NCBI GenBank assembly: GCA_044226785.1
Contig: JBGAGK010000001.1
Location: forward strand, 124,001-188,000
DNA: 64,000 nt
Direction of reading: 5' to 3'
Source of the DNA: TMP-86 sp039807285
GTDB lineage: Bacteria; Pseudomonadota; Gammaproteobacteria; Steroidobacterales; Steroidobacteraceae
This document shows, piece after piece, positions 53,253-61,931 of the stretch (positions are counted from its first letter, which is position 1; each line of letters begins with the position of its first letter). The position numbers were made by a program, and so were the translations under genes. The notes under the pieces are model-generated. The model ran no database searches. It was not told the DNA's origin and was given only the letters and a program-made list of their open reading frames with translations.

Positions 53253-53718
53253 CAACGTTCTCGACCTGCTGATCTACCTGTTCGAGAATTACCTGCAGAT
53301 CGACGCGGAACCGCGACCGGACCGTGCCTCGCTCAGGCGGGAGCTCGAGCGGGCCAGTTTCGCGGAAGCCGACATCGACCGGGCACTGGAGTGGCTGGAC
53401 GACCTGTCGCGCGAGCAGGTGGGCAGGGTGGCCGAGGCCACGGCGCGTGCCGTGCGCATTTTCAACAGTCATGAAGCCTGGCGCCTGGATACGGACGTTC
53501 GCGGGTATCTGCTGCATCTCGAGAACGTCGGCATCCTGTCCACCGTCCAGCGCGAAGTGGTCATCGACCGGTTGATGGCGCTGGAAGCCGACGATATCGA
53601 CATCGAACAGGTCAAGTGGGTGGTGTTGATGGTGCTGTTCAGCCAGCCCGGACAGGAATCCGCTTACGCGCAGATGGAAGACCTGGTTTTCGAAGCACAC
53701 TCCGAAGCACTGCACTGA
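53245..53718 (+). CDS. smg: Smg family protein (DUF494)
   Basis: Protein of 157 residues matching the Smg/DUF494 family throughout, with VLDLLIYLFENYLQ at the start and the family segment DIDIEQVKWVVLMVLFSQPG near the end. Its function is unknown, although it is conserved next to dprA and topA in many gammaproteobacteria. GTG at 53245 is the start, overlapping dprA by 8 bases, so translation is probably coupled. The topA TTG start follows 3 bases after its stop. Confidence 0.92.
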   Translation: MNDNVLDLLIYLFENYLQIDAEPRPDRASLRRELERASFAEADIDRALEWLDDLSREQVGRVAEATARAVRIFNSHEAWRLDTDVRGYLLHLENVGILSTVQREVVIDRLMALEADDIDIEQVKWVVLMVLFSQPGQESAYAQMEDLVFEAHSEALH

Positions 53719-53721
53719 CCC

Positions 53722-56370
53722 TTGAGCAAGAATCTCGTCATCGTGGAATCGCCTGCCAAGGCGAAGACCATCAAGAAGTATTTGGGCAAGGACTTCGAGG
53801 TGCTTGCCTCCTATGGTCATGTGCGCGACCTCGTGCCCAAGGGCGGCGCGGTGGATCCCGATCACGACTTCGCCATGAAGTATCAGGTGATCGAACGCAA
53901 CGAAAAACACGTGGATGCCATCTCGCGGGCACTCAGGAAAGCCGACGCCCTGTTCCTGGCCACCGACCCGGATCGCGAAGGCGAGGCCATTTCCTGGCAC
54001 CTGCGCGAACTGCTGGCCGAACGAGGTGACCTGAAGGACAAGCCGGTGCGTCGCGTGGTGTTCTACGAGATCACGCGCAATGCCGTACGCCAGGCCATGG
54101 CCGAGCCGCGCGAGCTGTCCGGTGATCTGGTCAATGCCCAGCAGGCACGCCGCGCGCTCGACTACCTCGTGGGCTTCAACCTTTCCCCGCTGCTGTGGAA
54201 GAAAATCCGCACCGGCCTGTCCGCCGGCAGGGTCCAGAGTCCGGCGCTGCGCATGATCTGCGAGCGGGAAGATGCCATCGCTGCCTTCGTTGCCCAGGAA
54301 TACTGGACCATCGACTCCGAGGCGCAGTTCAACGGCCAGCGTTTTCCCGCCCGGCTGATCGAATACCGCGGCACGAAGGTCGAGCAATTCAGCTTCACCA
54401 CCTCACAACAGGCACAGGAGGTGGACCGGGCACTGCGCGAGGCGGCCCAGGGCAACCTGCTGGTGCATTCAGTCGAACGCAAGCAGCGCCGGCGCAATCC
54501 CGCCCCGCCCTTCACCACGTCGACCCTGCAGCAGGAAGCGGCACGCAAGCTGGGCTTTTCAGCGCAGAAAACCATGCGCGTCGCGCAACGGCTGTACGAA
54601 GGCGTGGACATCGGAGACGGTGCTGTCGGCCTGATCACCTACATGCGTACCGACTCGGTCAACCTCGCCGAGGAAGCGATTGCGGAAATCCGCACGACCA
54701 TCGTGAAGCTGTACGGCCAGGAGGCGCTTGCGGAGGAAGTGCGTGTGTATCGCGCCCGGTCGAAGAATGCCCAGGAGGCGCACGAGGCCATCCGGCCCAC
54801 CTCCGCGGCCATCGTGCCAGGCGAGATAGAACGTCACCTCGATGAGGACCAGTTCCGCCTGTACTCGCTGATCTGGAAACGGACCATGGCCTGCCAGATG
54901 GCACCGGCCGTGTTCGATACCGTGGCAGTCGACATGCTGGCCGGCCCCGACGGCCCGATGCGCCATATGCTGAGAGCCAATGGTTCGACCCTGGTGAAGC
55001 CCGGATACATCGCCGTGTACCAGGAGGGCATCGATGATGCCGTGCAGGACGATGCCGATCATGTACTTCCGGTACTGGAGACCGGCGACCGGCCGCAACT
55101 CATCGGCATCGTGCCGGCCCAGCATTTCACCGAACCCCCGCCCCGCTTCACCGAAGCTTCGCTGGTCAAGGCACTGGAGGAATACGGCATCGGGCGTCCC
55201 TCCACCTATGCCTCCATCATCTCCACGCTGCGCGACCGCGGCTACGTGGAAATCGAGAACCGGCGATTCACCGCCACCGACATCGGCAAGATCGTCAGCC
55301 GCTTCCTGTCGATGTATTTCACCCCCTATGTGGACTATGACTTCACTGCCCGGATGGAGGACGACCTCGATTCGGTGTCCAACGGCGAGCAGGAATGGAT
55401 CCCGCTGCTGGAACGCTTCTGGAAGCCGTTCATCAAGCTGGTGAATCACACGGAAGAAAACGTGAGCCGGGATGAAATCGCCCAGGCGCGCGAGCTGGGC
55501 ACCGATCCGGCATCAGGCAAACCGGTCAGTGTGCGCATGGGCCGGTTCGGACCCTTCGTGCAGATCGGCACCAAGGATGACGAGGAGAAGCCTAAGTTTG
55601 CCGGTCTGCGTCCGGGACAGAAGATGGATGCCATCACGTTCGAACAGGCCATGGAGCTGTTCAAGCTGCCGCGCAAGCTGGGTCACACGGAACAGGGCGA
55701 TGAGATCATCGCCAACGTCGGGCGCTTCGGCCCCTACCTCAAGTACGGAGCCAAATACGTCTCTCTGAAGGTGGATGACCCGTACACCATCGAGCCGGCG
55801 CGTGCGCTGGAGGTCATCCGGGAAAAGGAGATCGCCGATGCGAATCGCCTGATTCTGGATTTCCCCGAGGCAGGAATCCAGGTGCTCAACGGACGATTCG
55901 GCCCCTACGTGACCGACAAGGCGCGCAATGCCAAGGTCCCGAAGGACCGTGATCCGAAGACCCTGACGCTGGCGCAATGCCAGGAAATGCTCGCTGCCGC
56001 ACCGGTGCGCTCCTTTGGCCGCTGGTCGAAAAAGGGAGCCAGGTCCGGCAAGACGGCTGCAAGTGCACAGGCTGGCAGGAGGAACGGCAGAACCCGCACC
56101 GGCGAATCAGCGGTGGGCGATGCACCGGGTAACGGGCGGAGCCCGGGCCGTGAAGGCGCAGGGACGGGAAAACCCGCTTCGGCTCGCACGCCTCATGCGA
56201 GACTGCCTGCGGCCGCCAAGGCTGCGCCCCGCACCAAGCCGGCCCGCCCAGCCACCACCCGCGCTGCCGCGAAAGCCGGCACCAGAGGCACCAAGGGCAA
56301 GACCCGCCGTCCGGCCGCGGGTACGGCCGGGCGCAAGGCGACTGCGCGAAGATCCGATACGCGCCCCTGA
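53722..56370 (+). CDS. topA: DNA topoisomerase I
   Basis: Type IA topoisomerase of 882 residues that relaxes negative supercoils. The Toprim domain starts LVIVESPAKAKTIKKYLG, and the active Tyr307 lies in GLITYMRTDSVN. C-terminal repeats of the Topo_C (RFGPFVQIG, RFGPYLKYG, RFGPYVTD) type replace the Cys4 zinc ribbons found in E. coli TopA: no CxxC pairs occur. The last ~120 residues are a Lys/Arg/Ala/Gly-rich tail, comparable to those of mycobacterial and xanthomonad TopA, likely for DNA or RNA polymerase binding. The start is TTG at 53722, 3 bases after smg. Confidence 0.94.
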   Translation: MSKNLVIVESPAKAKTIKKYLGKDFEVLASYGHVRDLVPKGGAVDPDHDFAMKYQVIERNEKHVDAISRALRKADALFLATDPDREGEAISWHLRELLAERGDLKDKPVRRVVFYEITRNAVRQAMAEPRELSGDLVNAQQARRALDYLVGFNLSPLLWKKIRTGLSAGRVQSPALRMICEREDAIAAFVAQEYWTIDSEAQFNGQRFPARLIEYRGTKVEQFSFTTSQQAQEVDRALREAAQGNLLVHSVERKQRRRNPAPPFTTSTLQQEAARKLGFSAQKTMRVAQRLYEGVDIGDGAVGLITYMRTDSVNLAEEAIAEIRTTIVKLYGQEALAEEVRVYRARSKNAQEAHEAIRPTSAAIVPGEIERHLDEDQFRLYSLIWKRTMACQMAPAVFDTVAVDMLAGPDGPMRHMLRANGSTLVKPGYIAVYQEGIDDAVQDDADHVLPVLETGDRPQLIGIVPAQHFTEPPPRFTEASLVKALEEYGIGRPSTYASIISTLRDRGYVEIENRRFTATDIGKIVSRFLSMYFTPYVDYDFTARMEDDLDSVSNGEQEWIPLLERFWKPFIKLVNHTEENVSRDEIAQARELGTDPASGKPVSVRMGRFGPFVQIGTKDDEEKPKFAGLRPGQKMDAITFEQAMELFKLPRKLGHTEQGDEIIANVGRFGPYLKYGAKYVSLKVDDPYTIEPARALEVIREKEIADANRLILDFPEAGIQVLNGRFGPYVTDKARNAKVPKDRDPKTLTLAQCQEMLAAAPVRSFGRWSKKGARSGKTAASAQAGRRNGRTRTGESAVGDAPGNGRSPGREGAGTGKPASARTPHARLPAAAKAAPRTKPARPATTRAAAKAGTRGTKGKTRRPAAGTAGRKATARRSDTRP

Positions 56371-56384
56371 CAAGGAGCTCTCGC

Positions 56385-57323
56385 GTGGGAAATGCCGGCG
56401 CCGCTTCCACCACACCCAACCCTGGAGCCGTTCTCGAGTATCTTCGGGGCCTGCTGAACCTCATCGTCACACGGATCGAGCAGGCGGATGGGAAGGCGCG
56501 CTTCCAGCGCGACGCATGGACGCGCCCGGAGGGTGGCGGCGGAGAGACATGCGCACTGGCCGAAGGCGCGGTGTTCGAGAAGGCTGGCGTGGCCTTCTCC
56601 CACATCAGGGGCTCGTCACTGCCGGTATCGGCCTCCAGTCACCGGAGCAATCTCGCTGGCGCTGCCTTCGAGGCCATGGGCGTCTCGCTCATCATGCATC
56701 CGCGCAACCCCTATGTACCCACCTCGCATGCCAATGTGCGCTTTCTGGTCGCAAGCCCTCCCGGGCAGGCCCGGATCTGGTGGTTTGGCGGCGGGTTCGA
56801 CCTGACCCCGTTCTACCCCTTCGCCGAGGACGTGCTGCACTGGCACCGCACCGCCTTCGAGGCCTGCAGCCCCTTCGGACAGGAAACCTACCCCCGATTC
56901 AAGACCTGGTGCGACCAGTACTTTTTTCTCAGGCACCGCAACGAGACACGGGGCGTGGGCGGTGTGTTCTTCGACGACCTGAACGAAGGGGGGTTCGAAC
57001 GATGTTTCGCACTGGCCCGCAGCGTGGGAGATCATTTCCTGCCGGGATATCTTCCCATCGTCGATCGACGGCGCGACACGCCCTACACCGACCGGGAACG
57101 GTCATTCCAGCTGTACAGGCGCGGCCGGTATGTGGAATTCAATCTGGTCTTCGATCGCGGTACGCTGTTCGGCCTGCAATCGGGCGGCCGTACCGAGTCG
57201 ATACTCATGTCCATGCCACCACTGGTCAGGTGGGAATACGACTGGCACCCCCAGCCCGGCACGCCCGAGGCGGAACTGTACGAAAGATATCTCAGGCCGC
57301 GTGATTTTCTCAACGAACTGTAG
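56385..57323 (+). CDS. hemF: Oxygen-dependent coproporphyrinogen III oxidase
   Basis: Aerobic HemF of 312 residues, decarboxylating coproporphyrinogen III to protoporphyrinogen IX in heme synthesis. Family landmarks are HIRGSSLPVSASSHR, WWFGGGFDLTPFYP, KTWCDQYFFLRHRNETRGVG and VEFNLVFDRGTLFGLQSGG. The start is GTG at 56385, preceded by AAGGAG at good spacing. It follows topA by 14 bases and is 60 bases before rlmJ. A second heme gene, hemB, lies at 59559, so heme synthesis genes are locally clustered but not in one operon. Confidence 0.95.
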   Translation: MGNAGAASTTPNPGAVLEYLRGLLNLIVTRIEQADGKARFQRDAWTRPEGGGGETCALAEGAVFEKAGVAFSHIRGSSLPVSASSHRSNLAGAAFEAMGVSLIMHPRNPYVPTSHANVRFLVASPPGQARIWWFGGGFDLTPFYPFAEDVLHWHRTAFEACSPFGQETYPRFKTWCDQYFFLRHRNETRGVGGVFFDDLNEGGFERCFALARSVGDHFLPGYLPIVDRRRDTPYTDRERSFQLYRRGRYVEFNLVFDRGTLFGLQSGGRTESILMSMPPLVRWEYDWHPQPGTPEAELYERYLRPRDFLNEL

Positions 57324-57383
57324 CCTGCCAATCAGCATCGACTCATCCGCATTCACGGGAAGCGAGACCGGAAGGCGCGCGCC

Positions 57384-58217
57384 ATGAACTACCGGCACAT
57401 CTTCCATGCCGGCAATTTTGCCGATGTCGCCAAGCACCTCGCGCTGCTCGCGTGCCTTGCGGCGCTGAAGCGCAAGGATGCGCCATTCGTTGCCATCGAT
57501 ACGCATGCCGGGCGCGGCCTGTACGACCTGCGGTCGCCGGAGAGCCGCAAGTCGAAGGAATCCGGCCTGGGCGTGCAGAAGCTGATCCGCAGCGGGTTTT
57601 CCGAACCCGCGCTGGCCGGTTATTTTTCCGCGATCGGCGCGACCCACCCGCAACCGTTGACACACTATCCCGGATCACCGCTCCTGATCGGCAACGCCCT
57701 GCGTCCGGGTGATCGGGCCGTGTTCGTTGAACAGGTGGCGCCGGAGGCGCGCGCGTTGCAGCGCTCGATCCACTCGGCCGGCAAGGTGCACGTTCGTCAG
57801 GGCGATGGCTATCTGGAACTCAAGGGTCTGCTGCCGCCGCCGGAGAGGCGCGGCCTGGTGTTCATCGATCCGCCGTATGAGGATCCCGACGAAATGAAAG
57901 GCGTGCTGGCTGCACTGCAGATGGCTGTACGCCGGTGGCCTACCGGAATCTTCCTGCTCTGGTATCCCATCATCAGCGCGAGAGCCCGTCACGCCATGCA
58001 TGTTCGCGCGGGTGCGCTGCGCATACCGAAAACCCTGGCGCTCGACATCGCCGTGAGGCCCGATGACGCCGGCGTGGGGCTCGCCGGGAGCGGCATGCTG
58101 CTCATCAACACGCCCTACGGCGTCGAACACCAGTTGAGGGAACAGTACGATGCATTGCACCGTCATCTGGCAGGCGCTGGCGGCTATGTGGAGATCCAGA
58201 CGCTGTGCCCTGAATGA
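57384..58217 (+). CDS. rlmJ: 23S rRNA (adenine(2030)-N(6))-methyltransferase
   Basis: SAM-dependent methyltransferase of 277 residues. The family start MNYRHIFHAGNFADVAKHLA and motif IV DPPYEDPDE (an N6-adenine-type DPPY) are present, together with the DTHAGRGLYDL segment for SAM binding. It modifies A2030 of 23S rRNA. Homologues were formerly named ComJ/YhiR because of a role in using DNA as a nutrient, which is interesting given the nearby dprA, but the rRNA methylation assignment is better supported. It converges with the DUF3379 gene 12 bases away. Confidence 0.93.
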   Translation: MNYRHIFHAGNFADVAKHLALLACLAALKRKDAPFVAIDTHAGRGLYDLRSPESRKSKESGLGVQKLIRSGFSEPALAGYFSAIGATHPQPLTHYPGSPLLIGNALRPGDRAVFVEQVAPEARALQRSIHSAGKVHVRQGDGYLELKGLLPPPERRGLVFIDPPYEDPDEMKGVLAALQMAVRRWPTGIFLLWYPIISARARHAMHVRAGALRIPKTLALDIAVRPDDAGVGLAGSGMLLINTPYGVEHQLREQYDALHRHLAGAGGYVEIQTLCPE

Positions 58218-58229
58218 CGGGCTACGCGC

Positions 58230-58934
58230 TCAGGGGAGCCATTGCACCTCACGCATCACGGTATCGGCTACACGCTGCACCTGGGCCCCGGTTGCGCCAC
58301 GCATGATGACCGCAAGACTCCCATGGTCGGGAACCGGCAGCAACATGCCCTGGTAGCCACCCTCATCGAACCGCTCCGCCCCCCGAACCTTCTCGTGCGC
58401 CAGCACCATGACCGTAACCGGCCCGGACTCGGTCTGCACCACCAGATGCGGAACATGATGCAGCCGGAACAGACAGCTCCGTGCATAGCTGACGCGGGAG
58501 GCGGTCCGGCCCAGGCGAACATGCGCATCCTTGAGCGCAGAGGTCAGTTGCGATGCGCTCACGCGTTCATCCGTGACCGCCCATGCCTGGGGTTCGTGCG
58601 CCATGTGATCGACCACGGCCGATGCCAGGCTCTGGCGCGCACTGCCTATCCACAGGAAACTGGCGATGCCGATCACGCCAGCGATGCTGGCTGCCACTGC
58701 CAGCCATTGCTGCAACTTCGGGGTCGTGTGCCGACGGGCCAGCGGCAGCACATCGGCCGATCCGCGGGGCACGAGTTCAACGTTCAGCGCATTGCGCAAC
58801 CTGCTTTCGAACCTCTGCAGTTGCCGTGTGAAATCGGCGCAGGCCGCGCAGCTCCTGCGGTGCTCCAGCAACAAGGGCGAAGCGCTGTCCGGCTCGGCGA
58901 GCAGCTGGCGCCTGTATTCTGCACAGGAAATCAT
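58230..58934 (-). CDS. DUF3379-like membrane anti-sigma factor
   Basis: Protein of 234 residues. The N-terminal cytoplasmic domain carries a ZAS-like cysteine pattern (HRRSCAACADF), followed by one membrane helix (about 79-99, VAASIAGVIGIASFLWI) and a periplasmic domain with LFRLHHVPHLVVQTESGPVT. This matches DUF3379 proteins, which pair with ECF sigma factors as zinc-containing anti-sigma factors. The ATG at 58934 overlaps the sigma gene's stop (ATGA), so the pair is cotranslated. The signal sensed by the periplasmic part is unknown. Confidence 0.85.
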   Translation of the reverse strand: MISCAEYRRQLLAEPDSASPLLLEHRRSCAACADFTRQLQRFESRLRNALNVELVPRGSADVLPLARRHTTPKLQQWLAVAASIAGVIGIASFLWIGSARQSLASAVVDHMAHEPQAWAVTDERVSASQLTSALKDAHVRLGRTASRVSYARSCLFRLHHVPHLVVQTESGPVTVMVLAHEKVRGAERFDEGGYQGMLLPVPDHGSLAVIMRGATGAQVQRVADTVMREVQWLP

Positions 58935-59458
58935 GCTTCCTGCTCTCCGGAATCTGCCTCGCCCAGTGCGCTCCGCAGAGCGTTGCGCGCACGAAACAAG
59001 CGGGTCAGGACTGCCGGCTGGCTCAGGTTCAGTTCGCTGGCAATCTCCGCCGTGGTGTAGCCCATCAGGACCTGCAGGACCAGCGGTTCCCTGTATTCAT
59101 CCGGAAGACGGAACATGGCGCGACGGATCTCCAGGGTGTCATGATCAGGCCCCTGCGAAAGGACCGGCGCCTCCTGGGCCACCAGTTCATCCACATCCAC
59201 GGTCGGCAGGCGCTTGCGCTCGAACGTGCGTGCATACTCGCGCCGGACGATGGTGAGCAACCAGGGTTTGGCGGATTTGTCGTCGAGCAACGACTCCCTC
59301 GCCTTCCAGGCACGCAACAGGCTCTCCTGGACCACATCTTCGGCCAGCGCACGGTCACGCGACAGCCAGAACGCGAATCGCAACAGGTCCGGACGCAACC
59401 GGCTGCACATCGCCTGGAACTTCACGTACCGGGAATCCCCGGCGGAAGACACGTTCAT
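58931..59458 (-). CDS. RNA polymerase ECF sigma factor, paired with DUF3379 anti-sigma
   Basis: Sigma factor of 175 residues. Region 2 is seen in LRFAFWLSRDRALAEDVVQE, then SLLRAWKARES, and region 4 in LPDEYREPLVLQVLMGYTTA, then LNLSQPAVLTRLFRARNALR. The ATG at 59458 is chosen; an upstream frame has no family similarity. It would control a small regulon kept off by the coupled DUF3379 anti-sigma factor. It is divergent from hemB across a 100-base gap, so a shared promoter region links it spatially to heme synthesis. Confidence 0.9.
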   Translation of the reverse strand: MNVSSAGDSRYVKFQAMCSRLRPDLLRFAFWLSRDRALAEDVVQESLLRAWKARESLLDDKSAKPWLLTIVRREYARTFERKRLPTVDVDELVAQEAPVLSQGPDHDTLEIRRAMFRLPDEYREPLVLQVLMGYTTAEIASELNLSQPAVLTRLFRARNALRSALGEADSGEQEA

Positions 59459-59558
59459 ATATAAGTGTGGCCGATGTGAACAGGAGCGGGAATAATAATG
59501 CGTCCCGGACCATAATACCGCGGTCGCATTGCGTGAAGCACGAGGAGCCATAGTCCAG

Positions 59559-60566
59559 ATGACCGGATCCGCAAGCCCGATATTTCCGGGAACGCGCCTT
59601 CGGCGCATGCGCCGTGACGAATTCTCGCGGCGTCTGATGCGGCAAACCCGCCTGTCGGTCGATGACCTCATCTATCCGGTGTTCGTCATCGAGGGCCGGG
59701 GGCTCAGGCAGCCGGTCGGGTCGATGCCGGGGATCGAGCGCATGAGCGTGGACGAACTGGTGCGCGAATGTCAGGAGCTCTGCCGGCTGGACATTCCCGC
59801 CGTGGCCATCTTTCCGGTGACGCCGGTCGGAAAAAAATCCCTGGATGCGCGCGAAGCCTGGAATCCCGAGGGACTGGCCCAACAAGCCGTGCGCGCACTC
59901 AAGAAGGAATTCCCGGAACTGGGCGTGATCACCGATGTGGCGCTGGATCCGTTCACCACCCATGGCCAGGACGGCATCATCGACGCGGCAGGATATGTCG
60001 CAAATGATGTGACGCTGGAAGCGCTGGTGCGGCAGGCGCGCTCGCACGCCGAGGCCGGTGCCGATGTCGTCGCGCCATCCGACATGATGGATGGCCGCAT
60101 TGGCGCCATCCGCACGAACTTCGAAGAGGCCGGGTTTCACAACACCCGCATCCTTGCGTATTCGGCCAAGTACGCCTCGAGCTTTTACGGCCCGTTCCGC
60201 GACGCCGTGGGTTCGGCTGGACAACTCGGGACCGGGAACAAGTACACCTACCAGATGGACCCGGCGAATTCCGACGAAGCGCTGCGTGAAGTGCGCATGG
60301 ACATACAGGAAGGCGCCGACATGGTCATGGTGAAGCCGGGCATGCCCTACCTGGACATCGTACGGCGGGTCAAGGACACGTTCGGCATGCCGACGCTCGT
60401 CTACCAGGTGAGCGGGGAATACTCCATGCTCATGGCCGCGGCACAAAACGGCTGGCTGGACGAGCGCCCGGTGGTCCTCGAAGCCCTGACCTGCATCCGG
60501 CGAGCCGGCGCCGACGCGATCCTGACCTACTTTGCAAAACGCGCTGCGCTCTGGCTGCGCCCCTGA
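59559..60566 (+). CDS. hemB: Delta-aminolevulinic acid dehydratase, Mg-type
   Basis: Porphobilinogen synthase of 335 residues. Schiff-base lysines are in LAYSAKYASSFYGPF and MVMVKPGMPYLD. The metal site reads ALDPFTTHGQDG instead of the Cys-rich zinc version, so this is the magnesium/potassium-dependent form seen in Pseudomonas and many proteobacteria. The GAGGAG site is about 12 bases before the ATG at 59559. AroE follows with its GTG start one base after the hemB stop, so translation is coupled. Confidence 0.95.
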   Translation: MTGSASPIFPGTRLRRMRRDEFSRRLMRQTRLSVDDLIYPVFVIEGRGLRQPVGSMPGIERMSVDELVRECQELCRLDIPAVAIFPVTPVGKKSLDAREAWNPEGLAQQAVRALKKEFPELGVITDVALDPFTTHGQDGIIDAAGYVANDVTLEALVRQARSHAEAGADVVAPSDMMDGRIGAIRTNFEEAGFHNTRILAYSAKYASSFYGPFRDAVGSAGQLGTGNKYTYQMDPANSDEALREVRMDIQEGADMVMVKPGMPYLDIVRRVKDTFGMPTLVYQVSGEYSMLMAAAQNGWLDERPVVLEALTCIRRAGADAILTYFAKRAALWLRP

Positions 60567-60567
60567 A

Positions 60568-61407
60568 GTGGCAATCCCCGAAGCAGCACCGGATCAGTAC
60601 GGGGTCGTGGGCCATCCCATCGCGCACAGCTGGTCGCCGTTCATCCACGGCATGTTCGCGAAGAACTCCCGTCAGAACATGGTGTACCGGCTTCACGACA
60701 TCGAACCCGCAGACTTCAGGCGCGAGGTGCTGCGGCTCATGACCAGCGGTGTCCGGGGCCTGAACGTCACGCTGCCACACAAGCAGGCGGCCGCCGAACT
60801 GGTCAACACGCTCACCCGGCGCGCAGCCCGCGCGCAGGCGGTGAATACGATTTCTCTCCAGCCGGACAACTCGCTCCAGGGCGACAACACCGACGGCGTC
60901 GGCCTGATCCGCGATCTGACGGTGAACCTCGGCCTCGATCTGACCGGCAAACGCATCCTGATCCTCGGCGCCGGTGGCGCCGCACGCGGAATTCTCGGAC
61001 CACTGATCGAACTTCGACCGTCGGTCCTGGTGATCGCCAACCGGACGATCGAGCGCGCTCACGCACTGGCCGAAGCGTTCCGGGATTCCTTCGGGATCCA
61101 GACCTGTGAATTCGCGGCCGTGCAGGGACCGCCGTACGACCTGATCCTCAATGCCACGTCCGCGAGCCTGCAGGGGAAGATGCCAGAGTTGCCGCCGGGG
61201 CTGGTGAGCGAGGACAGCATCTGTTACGACCTGGCTTACGGCAAGGGCCATACGCCATTCACGCTGTGGGCTGCATCGCTTTACGCCGCCCGCATCTGCA
61301 AGGGCTGGGGCATGCTGGTGGAACAGGCGGCGGAATCCTTCGAGCAATGGCGGGGATTGCGCCCCGACACTCAACCGGTACTGGATGCCCTGGCGCGCAA
61401 GGCCTGA
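60568..61407 (+). CDS. aroE: Shikimate dehydrogenase
   Basis: NADP-dependent enzyme of 279 residues reducing 3-dehydroshikimate. The shikimate-binding Lys is in NVTLPHKQAA, the catalytic Asp in GDNTDGVGL and the dinucleotide-binding loop in LILGAGGAARG. GTG at 60568 starts immediately after the hemB stop (single-base gap). The last 37 bases overlap the convergent gamma carbonic anhydrase gene. Chorismate and heme synthesis genes are thus cotranscribed. Length and motifs are normal. Confidence 0.94.
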   Translation: MAIPEAAPDQYGVVGHPIAHSWSPFIHGMFAKNSRQNMVYRLHDIEPADFRREVLRLMTSGVRGLNVTLPHKQAAAELVNTLTRRAARAQAVNTISLQPDNSLQGDNTDGVGLIRDLTVNLGLDLTGKRILILGAGGAARGILGPLIELRPSVLVIANRTIERAHALAEAFRDSFGIQTCEFAAVQGPPYDLILNATSASLQGKMPELPPGLVSEDSICYDLAYGKGHTPFTLWAASLYAARICKGWGMLVEQAAESFEQWRGLRPDTQPVLDALARKA

Positions 61408-61931
61408 TCGGCCCGGTGCTGTTCCTTCACCACGACGTAGTGCCGCGCACTGTACACCAGACGCTCCACGTCGGCTTCGGTGAGCTCACGCAGCCGGCGT
61501 GCCGGATTGCCCACATACAGGCCGCGGCTGGCGAGCCTCTTGCCGGGCGGAACCACGGCACCAGCGGCCACGATCACCTCGTCCTCGATGACCGCGCCAT
61601 CCAGCAAGGTGCTCGACATGCCGATCAGGCAGCGGTGGCCAACGGTCACCGCATGCAGCATGGCCTTGTGGCCGACGGTGACATCATCCCCGATGACCAG
61701 CGCAAGACCGCCTGGAACCGGGCCATCGTGCACCACATGCAGCACGCTGCCGTCCTGGATGTTGGTGCGTGCGCCGATTCGGATGTCGTTGACATCACCC
61801 CGGGCCACCGCAAAAGGCCAGATCGACGAGTCCTCGGCCATGGTGACGCGGCCGATGACCAGGGCGCATTCATCCACGTAGACGCGCGGACCCAGTACCG
61901 GCGAGATCCCCTGAAAGCTCCGGATGTTCAT
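61371..61931 (-). CDS. Gamma carbonic anhydrase family protein
   Basis: Left-handed beta-helix protein of 186 residues with hexapeptide repeats. Zinc-ligand histidines are in VLHVVHDGP and TVGHKAMLHAV, as in YrdA and Cam-type gamma carbonic anhydrases. The catalytic Glu of Methanosarcina Cam cannot be confirmed, so activity is uncertain. The gene's ATG overlaps the gor stop by one base (TGATG) and its 3' end overlaps aroE on the opposite strand by 37 bases. YrdA is also found near aroE in E. coli. Confidence 0.9.
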   Translation of the reverse strand: MNIRSFQGISPVLGPRVYVDECALVIGRVTMAEDSSIWPFAVARGDVNDIRIGARTNIQDGSVLHVVHDGPVPGGLALVIGDDVTVGHKAMLHAVTVGHRCLIGMSSTLLDGAVIEDEVIVAAGAVVPPGKRLASRGLYVGNPARRLRELTEADVERLVYSARHYVVVKEQHRADQALRARASSTG

